In this document: piece after piece, positions 27,290 to 37,369 of the stretch
How positions within the stretch are numbered: the first letter of the stretch is position 1
Layout: each line of letters starts with the position of its first letter
The notes under the pieces: generated by a model
Database searches by the model: none
The model's input: only the letters and a program-made list of their open reading frames with translations
What the model was told of the DNA's origin: nothing
Assembly: GCA_948567375.1 (NCBI GenBank)
Contig: OX419758.1
Span: forward strand, 65,253,965 to 65,317,964
Source of the DNA: Lunularia cruciata
Taxonomy: Eukaryota > Streptophyta > Marchantiopsida > Lunulariales > Lunulariaceae
Direction of reading: 5' to 3'
Length of the DNA: 64,000 nucleotides
Position numbers and translations under genes: made by a program

Positions 27290-29460
27290 TGGTTATATTA
27301 TAGACAAGAGTGGATGTGTACGAGCTCAAGGTAAGTTGGTATAATAACAAGCTACAATGTTGAGCTAGAGGTCCAAGCTTTGTACTTAATGCATTAGTAA
27401 TAGAGTGTACTTTCTTGTGGCATAGAAGACTTGGACAACTTAGAATTATTCTTAAGGATTATTTGGCTATTGGAATCCATACATTATAATTTGAGGATTG
27501 TTTATTGAGGGTTATATGTAGGAGAAGGAAACAAGGCATAAGTTTCACGAGACTACAAGGAAAACAAAAGCAATACTAAATCTCCAACACATAACCTTGA
27601 AGTACCAATTGACCAAAATTCAATAGGATGTGTAACTTAGTACCTAATTATTATCAATGGATTTTTAGGAAAATTATGGTGTATTTACTATCACAAAGGA
27701 ACTAAGCTTTGTAATATGCTAAAAAATTCATGACCAAATGTATTAGCTTTTGTTGTGAGGAGTGACAAGAAGAAAATTTTCTATTTAAGCTGGCTGATTC
27801 TTTTCAAAGGAGCACAAGAATCTCTTATTAATTGATGCTTACATTCCTCAACAATATAGCATTGTGGAAGTATCAACTATTGAAGATATAATAAGATATT
27901 TATTATGGATGGAGATTTGCTTGAAAATTTATAGGCTGAAGTGGTGAATACAATTGTCTACTTTCCTAGTCAAACATCTACCAAAGTGGTTAAAGATATG
28001 GGTCCTAAGAAATCCTTTTGTGGTGAGGAAATTGACCTTTTCTTATGGACATTGGATGCAAACCATATACACATGTTACTTTAGTTTTATACAAAGAACT
28101 TATGGTTGATCCGTAGTTTCTACCTTGATTTAGAACACACACAAAAACCAATTTGATTCAGTAGTTCTAGACAACAAGATTATAATTAGTCAATTATTAT
28201 ATTACCTTGGATGAGAATGATGTATGATCAACTTTTGTGTTTGAAGGGCAAAAGAAACATCCTCTCTTATCCCAATAAATAGTCAATTTGAATTTGATGA
28301 GCTTGAAGTAGTCGATCTAGAGGTATCAATTCAAAATAGGCTTTTATACAAGAGTCATATTTTGTAATTCATCTTGGGGTCAAATTTTTTCATTCATCTT
28401 GGGCTTTAAGAAACCTCTAGATTGACTTGCTAGTATATTGTGTACCAACCTAAAGATGATTGATGTTATGGATAATGAAGAACTTTATACCATTCAAGAT
28501 GCATAAGGATCTAAGAAGTGTTTCAATGAAATAAAAGAGGAATGCAATCAAGAATAAGACATACTCTTTAAACTATTTAACTCTTCAAAAAAAGAAGTTG
28601 ATAAGCATCAAGTGCATATTTGAAGGTAGAACATCTCCTAATAGCTTAATATAGAGATACAAAGTAAGACTATTACAAGTGATTCCTCCAAACAAAAAAA
28701 GGGGAGGATTATATAAAGACATTACTGTTATTGTCAATATGATCTCAATAAGATTGCTATTTATCAGAATTCAAATTAAAAGTCAAAATTCAAAATATAT
28801 TTCTAAATAGTAAGTTTCAAGAAAAATTGTATATTTTGCAATTAAAAGGATTTTAGCTTTAAAGGGAGGAAGAGATAGTCTACAACCTTCACAATATACT
28901 TTATAGATTGAAGTAAGCTCCTATAGCTTTGTTTAAGGATCAATACCTTATTGAACAAGAAATGTTTCAAAGTTTTACAAGGTGGTCTATATTGAGATAT
29001 TCTTACTATTGAGATTGTGAGAGTGAATAGCTTGATCTATTTTGATATATTATCCTCTAAAAAAGTGATTAAACATTTGTTGTGAATGTTTATCTCAACT
29101 TACCTCTGAATTTTGAGATGATGGATTTTAGACCACTCATCTTCTTCCTTAATGTACAATTAATTTACAACAAAGATTGTCTTTATCTTGTAAAAGAGAG
29201 TTATATTCAAGATAGAATTTGGGGGTGTAATACAGAGCATTGTAAACATGTATCCATATCTATAATGTTGCCCAAGAAGTGGGAATAAGGTTATGAAGTA
29301 GTATATAAATTTTTTTATAGAAGGCTTATTGAAAAGCTTCTATATTTGGAGGTTGTTACTAGACCAAACCTTGCATATGCATATAGTAAGCTCAGTAATA
29401 CATTGAGAATTCAAGAGCATTACATCCCAAGGCTTCCAATAAGGTAATTAAGCATCTCAA
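27290..29460 (+). mobile_element. Ty1/copia fossil, heavily broken
   Basis: Plus-strand remnants appear in copia order. An LWHRRLGQL-like pre-integrase motif lies near 27,415-27,445, an integrase-end motif resembling PQQ...IVE near 27,850-27,875, and a TRPNLAYAYSKLS-like reverse transcriptase/RNase H motif near 29,350-29,400. Breaks are numerous (tens) and no LTR pair is visible, so it is very old. Confidence 0.75.
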
Positions 29461-30039
29461 AGTACTATGCATCATGGTTAAAAGGTTTTCTCAAGTGTTC
29501 CTATCACTCTAACAATTTTTATGGATGTTGAGCGAGCTATATAAAATCAAGATCAAAGTTTGATTTCCACTTGTTGGATGTGATGTTACTTGACAAAGCA
29601 TGAAAAAATGGATATTATTTATCTTTCCTAAAAAGGTTGAATATTTTAAATTCTTGCAATATAATTTAAGAAGCTATTTGGTTGCATTGGATTTTGGAAG
29701 ATTTGGGAGGCATAAAAAACAAGGTTATTCTTTTTCTAAAATAACATGTATAAAATTGCTCTTGCTAGAAGTTAATCATGTTAAAATTGAGCATATTGAA
29801 GTGTAAATGCATTTTAATTGTGAAAATTTATTATTTAGAGGGATATTTTCAACATGAGTACATATTGAAAATCAATTAAATGATATGTAAATTTACCACA
29901 TGACAATGAATCTATGATGTTCAAGTTTTCTATCCCTTAAACTAAACTTGGATATTAGTACTTTGACTATCTTACTCAATAAAAAATAATAGTATTTTTT
30001 CCATATATAATAAATTTTTTATGGAGGCCTAATAAGGGC
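29461..30039. other. Unassigned very AT-rich DNA
   Basis: It may be the trailing end of the copia fossil. Nothing else was recognised. Confidence 0.35.
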
Positions 30040-30399
30040 TAAAGACATAGCTTACATTTTATATTATACAGATTATTCATAACTTTATGCATATTTTAGA
30101 TAATTTAATAGTCCAATAAAATCATATCAAGACCAGGCTAGCCATAAAGACAAAATGTATAGAAAGTTTGCAAAATGAATCACATTGTTACTATATATAT
30201 ATAGCGCTTTATTTAAGGGTTTATTTGATAAGCATAAATATATAAAAATAATAATAAATATATTATCATATTAATATTGGAATAATTCATATATAACCAA
30301 AATTATATGTGATATATTATAGAAATTGAGATAATACAAATGGACTAAAATATATATAACTTTTTATCTGACTTCACATTGTATGGTAAGCTTACTTCA

Positions 30400-30830
30400 T
30401 AGTTATCGAATCCTCTATTGACTCTAAACTCTCCATTCTTCGATTCCCAATTTTACTTATCCAAGATAGAGTCTAAATTTTGGCCGACAAAACGAACTCG
30501 AGATTGCATGTACCGGGTTCATGAAAGGGTAAATGGAAGACGAAGAATGCTAGGTGCCTAAACGTGCACGAGAGATTCAAAGCGAATCCTACCAGGTATC
30601 CGGAAAATGGGACCCACTCTCCGGGGGGCCATGAGAGAGCTCTGGCCTGTGATGCACACCAGAGAGGCTCGACGAATAGCCAATGGCATGATGGGAAATG
30701 ATCCGTAAGACTGTTGCCAGAGAGCTAATTGATGGCCCACGAGTCCACAAAGCGAATGCTTCCATGTTTGGCTAGGTATGCACACTCAAGCTTATTGCTA
30801 AAGTGGTTCAAGCTTCGATATCTTAGGTGC
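30400..30830. repeat. Diverged direct repeat, copy A
   Basis: Matches 36045-36480 in the same orientation, with anchors such as catgaaagggtaaa, gccatgagagagctct and atgcacactcaag. Copy A keeps CpG-rich stretches that copy B has lost. Weaker similarity seems to continue left to about 30,040. Confidence 0.8.
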
Positions 30831-30837
30831 GGAAGTG

Positions 30838-30985
30838 CAAATTTCTCATATTGATACTATTGGGGCTTAGCCTTATTTTACCTCCTTTGTCTCTCCCTTA
30901 TATTGCTTGATAGGTCTTCCCATCCTTCTTGTATTGCTTGATAGGTCTTCCCATCCTTCTTGTGTTCTACGTGGTCACCTTTTTC
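30838..30985. repeat. Inverted repeat arm, left
   Basis: Its reverse complement resembles 32265-32405 (anchors atttctcatattgatact, ttattttacctc, cttcccatccttcttgtgtt). It includes a 31-bp tandem duplication at 30901-30962. Confidence 0.75.
30901..30962. repeat. 31-bp tandem duplication
   Basis: Two copies of a unit beginning tattgcttgataggtcttcc start at 30901 and 30932. Confidence 0.95.
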
Positions 30986-31539
30986 AAAGGTTCAAGCACC
31001 GATCTGCCATTTCCCTCCGAATTTAACTTGTGAACAACAGGGGTTTCAGATATCAAGGTCTGGGTATCGTAAAAATTCATAAATCCCTTTTATGGAAGTC
31101 ACTAAAAGTTGATGGTAGGTAGGGATACCTGCGTTTTAGGGGAAAATGCATAACCATTTAGAATTTTATAGATCCTTTTTTCTCATCACCAGTAAAAAAT
31201 AAAAGAGTTATGGGGACAATGGCATTCTATAAAATCCATAGAAAAGAAATCGCTTGATAATTTTGTCTAGAAATTATTTTTACTAAAACACTAAAATTAT
31301 GTACAAACGTTCATAAATGAACTTGATTATTTTTCCAGATACCCGTAGAAAAGTTTAAGGAGTAATGTAAATTTCCACAGAATTCAAAGAAATGTGGTTT
31401 TTGAGACCCCCTAGTGCTATTGTCGCACAGGTCTAGAGAAGTTCGATGTCTGAGGACTTGATCGAATGTCCTGTCACAGAAATTACTATCTCACCATATA
31501 TAGACATTTCCTCCTGTACCATAAGTACCTAACGAATTC

Positions 31540-32210
31540 ATCCAATTGAATGTAAGATACTTCAACCCATTCAGTTCCAAATAGTTTGTTGATGCTGATC
31601 CAAGATACCTACATTTGGGTATGCCAACTATTTGAAGACTATGGACATATGTTATATACATGGGGAGTGAATCTCAAGCGATTTGATCTAAGCAGAAGAA
31701 ACACTTATTTCCTCCAACAAACAACACGGTGAGCAAATCTCAAGCGGGGTATTGCTGAAGTCCAGAAATGACAACCATCTCACGACCCCAAATAAGCAAG
31801 CACCTTGCCAGTAAATCAGTTATTAGAAGGGAAAAGGACAGCATGAACCCATAATCTGTGAGCAAAAGTCCGCTGGAAAGTGCGTTGTTTGAACGATAAT
31901 TCTTACATGCAGATTACGCAACGTATGTGCAAACTGAACTTCGAAGTGGTTGTGGTGTAGAGATGTAAGTTAATTGGAAACTATCTTTGTCCCCCCCAAT
32001 AGAGAGAAACAAAGCCAGTGCAGTTGTTGTGAGAGAGAGACAAGGTGCGCAGGTGGAAAGAAGTTGCAGAAAGAATTTGTCCGCAGAGATGGTATACTGA
32101 GAAACCCGTGGACTGATTGAGCAGGGAGAGAGAATCGACACCCACTAGCGCCTTACAGTCCAGAAATACGTGATGGTCGCAATATGGACAACCTGTTGCG
32201 ACCAGCACGT
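31540..32210 (-). pseudogene. Possible leucine-rich-repeat gene relic
   Basis: Short minus-strand readings look LRR-like: FHLRTLSLSHNNCTGFV (inside 31,981-32,208), TNYLELNGLKYLTFNWM and RWLSFLDFSNTPLEI (about 31,540-31,790). They lie in different frames without clear splice sites. It could be a decayed LRR-receptor gene or chance; I cannot decide. Confidence 0.3.
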
Positions 32211-32264
32211 ATAATACCTAGTCTTGGTGTATATCTGAAGATTGAAGATAATCGGGTAAGGAAA

Positions 32265-32405
32265 AAACGCTACCACGTAGAACACACGAAGGATGGGAAA
32301 TCCTCGTCAAATCGTATAAAGGAGAGACAAAAGAGGTAAAATGGAGCTAGGCTCTAGTAGTATCCCCAGTAGCATCGATATGAGAAATCAAGTCGGTAAA
32401 GATAT
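32265..32405. repeat. Inverted repeat arm, right
   Basis: Reverse-complement partner of 30838-30985, with a single copy of the unit duplicated in the left arm. Confidence 0.75.
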
Positions 32406-32749
32406 TATTCCCGATGGTCAATGTCCTCCAACTTAGAACCATTGCCAAAGGATGCTAGAACAGTAGGGGGTTTCAGAAATAGTTATACGAAGTTTCTTAA
32501 CTTTTCATATAGACAGTTACGAAGTGTTGACTAAATGGGTACGGTGTGTGACCGGGGGTAGAAAAGGTATCGTTACAGAGTTCAGGCAAAGTTCCTTATT
32601 ATTAGCACACTCCATATGAGGTGGTTTGAAGAAAATAAGGAATAAGGAATTTTCCGTTATCACTCCGTAGTGCATTGATTACGTATTAGGGTTAATAAAG
32701 TTTATCGTTTAGGGTTAGAGTGAAAGTGGCGGCCACCAAAGGGAACACA

Positions 32750-32865
32750 CATGGTAATCAAAAGTTGACAAATTTATGCACGACGACAACCGAGGCCACA
32801 GAAACGAGCATCCATGATGTTCGAGAATACCCATGGTAATCAAAAGTTGACAAATTTATGCACTA
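32750..32865. repeat. Short direct repeat, 82 bp apart
   Basis: Two copies of a ~34-bp sequence beginning catggtaatcaaaagttgac start at 32750 and 32832. Confidence 0.9.
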
Positions 32866-32930
32866 GACGAGTGGGAACACGATTTATATGGGATTTAATA
32901 TGTTAATTTAGGATGAAATGTGATTTTTCT

Positions 32931-33240
32931 TGTCGTTGCTCGTTGCTGCTCGTTGTTGCTTGTTGCTGCTCGTTGTTGCTCGTCGCTGCTCGTTGTTGCT
33001 CGTCGCTGCTCGTTGTTGCTCGTCGCTGCTCGTCGCTGCTCGTTGTTGCTCGTCGCTGCTCGTTGTTGCTCGTCGCTGCTCGTTGTTGCTCGTTGTTGCT
33101 CGTTGTTGCTTGTTGTTGCTTGTCACCACTCGTTGTTGCCCGTTGCCACTCGATGGCGCTCGAAGCTCAAATCTCGTTGGCGCCCATACACACTGGTTGC
33201 CATTGGTTGCCGCTGGTTGATGCTGGTTGACGCTGGTCAA
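32931..33240. repeat. 10-bp-unit minisatellite
   Basis: A tandem array in strict 10-bp register, mostly cgttgttgct and cgtcgctgct alternating (effective 20-bp period). It is clean at 32941-33120 and degenerate to 33240 (cgctggttga units). All three forward frames and one reverse frame stay open through it because the unit holds no stop in any frame. These open frames are therefore not evidence for genes. Confidence 0.95.
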
Positions 33241-34255
33241 ATGACGCACTGTCCTCTTAAGAGGCTTGTAATATTTCAAATATGTTATCTCCTCCCTATC
33301 GTCCCACGAGCTCAGAATCCTTCTATCTGTTGGGTTACAAACTTTCATTTGTGTTTTTTTCTCAGGGACTGACCATCGGTTAATGATTTGTCCATAAAGT
33401 ACTGATTTAACATACACAGCGAGTCCGATGATCACATTCTTAGAATACTTAAATGTATTCTTTAGAAAAGAATGGTTAATTCTTATGAAATTCCCTTGAA
33501 GTGCTTACATTCTCAAGAAATGCACGATAGAACTCCATTGCAAACTTTCCTGACTTGGATGCTCTTGCATCCAAGTCCCCTAGCTGTTACTGAGCTATGT
33601 TGTTGAAGATGCAATCTAAGTGGATGCAAAAGGGACGGGTAGCTTGAACTTGAAACCAACGCAAAACTTATCGTGGATTACTAGAACTACCATCAAGAAT
33701 TATATCCTACAGATCCCTAAGTCCTTACAGTGGAATACTAACTTTACTTATACCGCAATTTATTAGTACTTCCAAGGTCCTCCAATTTAGAAGTTCCCAG
33801 TTCCCATAACTCCTCGAGGGTGTCTCTACGAGTTTCATCCATCAATCCATCGCCGCCCAAAACGTATTTTCAATCAAAATTCTGGAAATAGATACCATCG
33901 TTTTCTGCTTTCCACATCACCATAAGCTGAGTTGGATAATCGAATATCTTGAGAGAGGAAATATGCTTTGGGTTTGCAGTTCCCCCTTGTTGAAATCACA
34001 GATCTATTGCACGGGATTCTTTCCCATCCACAACAGGTCCCAAATCAAATTTGCCTTTGGTCAAATCAAGACATTGACAGGTACATCAAGAGAGATAGTA
34101 TGCCATTGGTTGTCGCTGGTAGACGCTCATTGTTGCGGATAGTTGCTTGATAGCGCAAGGTGATTTTGCATCTAAATGTGAACCTACATTGTAATCAGGT
34201 TTTTGCTAAATTTTTGTTGCACTTTTGGAGTAAAATTGACATGATACAAGATGAC
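33241..34255. other. Unassigned; possible minus-strand gene relic
   Basis: No gene is supported. On the minus strand near 33,750-33,950 a readable stretch includes LKIFDYPTQLMVMWKAENDG and later TLEELWELGTSKLEDLG, without a family I can name. A second small island of 10-bp units related to the minisatellite lies at about 34,100-34,150. Confidence 0.3.
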
Positions 34256-35553
34256 GTCCTTTAGATACAAGATGACGTCCAAACAAAGTGGTCAATATCG
34301 TTTGCAATTATGGTATTATAACATGACCAATACAATAACAACACATGAGCACATCAACTCAAAAGCAACTTTGAACATGGGACTTTGGTATGGAATACAC
34401 AATTCATTAGCCAATGTGATTGGCAATTTGGCAATTTGGCATGCTCTTTGCTCATGCCGGTACAAATGAGAGAGGAAGGAGTTACATAGTTATAGTTAGT
34501 TAGTAGTTACTATAGTTATAATTATAAAAACATTCTGCGCTTATTTTCAAGTATATGAAAATTGAGTACTAGCAGGTGCGTTGATCAAACCATCGACAAA
34601 CTTATAAACAAGTTTGTTATTTATCCCGTAGACATCCGTCAAACCTATTTCTGAAACCCCCTAGTGCCTGACAAACGAATTCCCATAACGATCAAATAAT
34701 GGAGGGACTTCAAGTTCTCGAATGTCGACAATATTTTACCCCTCGAATGTATTTTCTCACAAGTACAGCCATCGAACATGGATCTTTGAACCCAATACGC
34801 CTGACAAACGAATTCCCATAACGATCAAATAATGGAGGGACTTCAAGTTCTCGAATGTCGACAATATTTTACCCCTCGAATGTATTTTCTCACAAGTACA
34901 GCCATCGAACATGGATCTTTGAACCCAATACGCCGGAAAGGCACTTGGATAATTCAAGCATTGCGATACAATTTCAATTCAATCTTCGTTCAAACAGCAT
35001 GGATGGTAGTGGATTCCCGTACCAGATCCAGATCCATAAATTTCGCTAAAACCTTCCACAGAATTTGGGAATTTCGACTTGGATGAATCAAACTATGGAA
35101 TATTCTTTGAAGTAAATTTCACCTGAAAGTATACAGGATTGAATATTTCAAACGAAAAACCATGTAAATATAGTTTGGTACTCGAGATGTACAAATGAAT
35201 TTTATAAGTTTGTCGATGGTTTGATCAACGCACCTACTAGTACTCAATTTGCATATACTTGAAAATAAGCGCAGAATGTTTTTATAATTATAACTATATT
35301 AACTACTAACTAACTATAACTATGTAACTCCTTCCTCTCTCATTTGTACCGGCAAGAGCAAAGAGCATGCCAAATTGCCAAATTGCCAATCACATTGGCT
35401 AATGAATTGTGTATTCCATACCAAAGTCCCATGTTCAAAGTTGCTTTTGAGTTGATGTGCTCATGTGTTGTTATTGTATTGGTCATGTTATAATACCATA
35501 ATTGCAAACGATATTGACCACTTTGTTTGGACGTCATCTTGTATCTAAAGGAC
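34256..35553. mobile_element. Fold-back element with 353-bp inverted arms
   Basis: Left arm 34256-34608 and right arm 35201-35553 are reverse complements with only a few differences by eye; the 592-bp spacer is at 34609-35200. No transposase was recognised and no convincing target duplication was seen. The left flank carries an extra partial copy of the arm end (gatacaagatgacgtc at 34243-34258). It could be a non-autonomous MULE-like or fold-back DNA transposon. Confidence 0.85.
34668..34934. repeat. ~133-bp tandem duplication inside the fold-back spacer
   Basis: Two consecutive near-identical copies begin gcctgacaaacga near 34668 and 34799. Matching internal positions are 131-133 bp apart. 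Confidence 0.92.
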
Positions 35554-36044
35554 ACATCCTTTATATATATCTATATATTAAAGACCATGCAACAGATATT
35601 TAGTCTACATTTTATATGATATAGGTTTTGATTCACATTTTTATGCATTCTTAAAACAATGAAATCAAAATTTGGGTTATGTAATTGGAAGTTTTGTAAT
35701 TCAATGGTTCTAATCATTGAATTCTGAAGATTAAGCAAACTACAAAGAAAATAATTTACAACTTGAGGAAGTTAGCAAAATTAATCCCGTGTGTCACTAA
35801 TTTTGTTCACTGTGTTTTGGGGTTTATCATTAAGTTGATAGCCAATGATAGGCACTGAAATATCTTGGTATAAATTTGGAATAAAATTTAAAAAAAGTAT
35901 AATTTGAGAATTCTAACAATGTACAAACCATTGAAATGATTTATATGTAATCATAATATACACATGATATATTATTAAAAATCTAATCTGATAAAAAATA
36001 TGAAGCTATATATATATATCGATTTGATTTTAAATTGAATTATC

Positions 36045-36480
36045 ATCTCACATCATAGTTATTGATATCCTATACCTTTCTTCATTCTTCGGACCCAAAT
36101 ATATACACGAGCAATAGAGTCTGACCTTTTGGCTGCAATAAATGTACTGGAGATTGGAACAAACCATACTCATGAAAGGGTAAACAGAAGTATGGTAGGT
36201 ATTTGAAGTTGCATGAGATTACAATGAAACTAACAAACCAAAAAAGTATGAGAGAGTGGCACCCTCTTTTCATGGGTCCATGAGAAAGAGCTATTGTCAG
36301 TGATGTAAATTAGATAGGCTTGAAGAATAGGCCATGGAGTGTTGGAAAAAAGTTTAGTATGAGTGTGCACTAAGAGCCAATCGGTGGATAATGAGTCCAT
36401 AGATCAAATGCGCCGATTAGGCTATGCATGCACTCTCAAGATTATTGTTAAGATGGTTCCAATATTGATTTTCTGGCCTC
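36045..36480. repeat. Diverged direct repeat, copy B (CpG-poor)
   Basis: Partner of 30400-30830. Many differences are C to T or G to A relative to copy A, as expected for methylated DNA. Weaker similarity seems to extend left to about 35,590. Confidence 0.8.
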
Positions 36481-36884
36481 TTTAAGTATGTATTTTACAA
36501 TCTAAAACCCACAAATAGATTTTTCTTAGAATCCATAAATACCATCCAAGTCTGGTGTGCAAATTGCACTTATCAGTTATTTTACAAATTACACTTCTCT
36601 AAATTAGCCATGTAAATTGTACTTTTCTAGTTCTCCTGCATTCTTATAGTTCATATAGTTTTTTCTTCTTCTTTTGTGCCCTTACACTCTCTATGTCAAA
36701 GGGGTTTGCAGAAAAAATTATATTGCTCTAGGTTTGACACTTAAATAGTATTTCTTTGGATGTCTTGCAAACTACACCTTTTTTAATTCTTTTGTATAAA
36801 TTGCACTTTCTTTACTTTGCTTGTATGCATGCAAGCTCATATTATAGTATTCTTTGTGCCTATTGTGCTTGTTTTGTGCTCTTG
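36481..36884. repeat. Low-complexity DNA with recurring 'aaattgcacttctct' phrases
   Basis: Short phrases like aaattacacttctct recur at irregular spacing. The same kind of sequence resumes at 42591-42910, so the chromovirus between them inserted into this tract. Confidence 0.7.
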
Positions 36885-37033
36885 TGTAACAATATAGTGT
36901 TTAGCAATAAATTTAGTCAAAGCTAACAAAGTAGCAAATGGCCAAATTAGCCTAGAATATTTTAGAAGTATCTAGTTACTTGGTACCCTCCCAAGTATTG
37001 GATAACGTGCATGCCAAGTGGCAACTTCTAGGA

Positions 37034-37223
37034 GGAAACTTCTTGGGAAGCTTCCTAGTTAGCTTATCTTGCACCCCAAGTAGGTAACTTCTAGAAGTTG
37101 CCAAGTAGCTTAGCTTGCACACAAAGTAGGCGGCTTTTGGAAAGAAGTTTCTTGAGAAGCTTCCCAATTAACTTGGCTTGCACTCCAAGAAAACGGCTCG
37201 AAGGAAGTTTCTTGAGAAGCTTC
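37034..37223 (+). promoter_or_regulatory. Array of heat-shock-element-like sites in LTR U3
   Basis: GAAnnTTC or TTCnnGAA cores lie at 37035-37042, 37047-37054, 37089-37096, 37144-37151, 37156-37163, 37204-37211 and 37216-37223, several as neighbouring pairs. Heat-shock factors bind alternating nGAAn units. The last core ends about 22 bp before the TATA box. Confidence 0.65.
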
Positions 37224-37244
37224 TCAAGAGCCTTGTATGTTCTC

Positions 37245-37252
37245 TATAAATA
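37245..37252 (+). promoter_or_regulatory. TATA box of the LTR
   Basis: TATAAATA, conserved in position among the LTR copies of this family (for example 63533-63540 on the minus strand). Confidence 0.75.
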
Positions 37253-37358
37253 CCAAAGCCAAAGTTCATGTTAGGAATTTAGAGTTTCCCACACACTCAA
37301 GTGTCCCAATGTGATCTTCCATTCTCTTATTTCTCTCCTCGATCTCGGTCTTTTACAT

Positions 37359-37369
37359 TGGTATTAGAG
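37359..37369 (+). other. Primer-binding site, initiator Met tRNA type
   Basis: TGGTATTAGAG starts one base after the 5' LTR and resembles the complement of the initiator-Met tRNA 3' end. Confidence 0.78.

Larger units (their letters stand above)
36885..37357 (+). repeat. 5' LTR of the chromovirus at 36.9-42.6 kb
   Basis: 473 bp. U3 is rich in palindromes of the GAAnnTTC type, followed by TATAAATA at 37245-37252. Confidence 0.92.

Noticed and set aside
32680-32720. TTTAGGG-like words resembling plant telomere repeat
   Set aside because: Only isolated single units, not a tandem array.
32908-33435. Gln/Asn/Thr-rich open frame of 175 codons
   Set aside because: Its length comes from the 10-bp minisatellite, which is stop-free in several frames at once.
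34251-34469. Identical 71-72-codon frames in both arms of the fold-back element
   Set aside because: They are the same repeat read twice; no known domain, and the match reflects arm identity, not protein selection.
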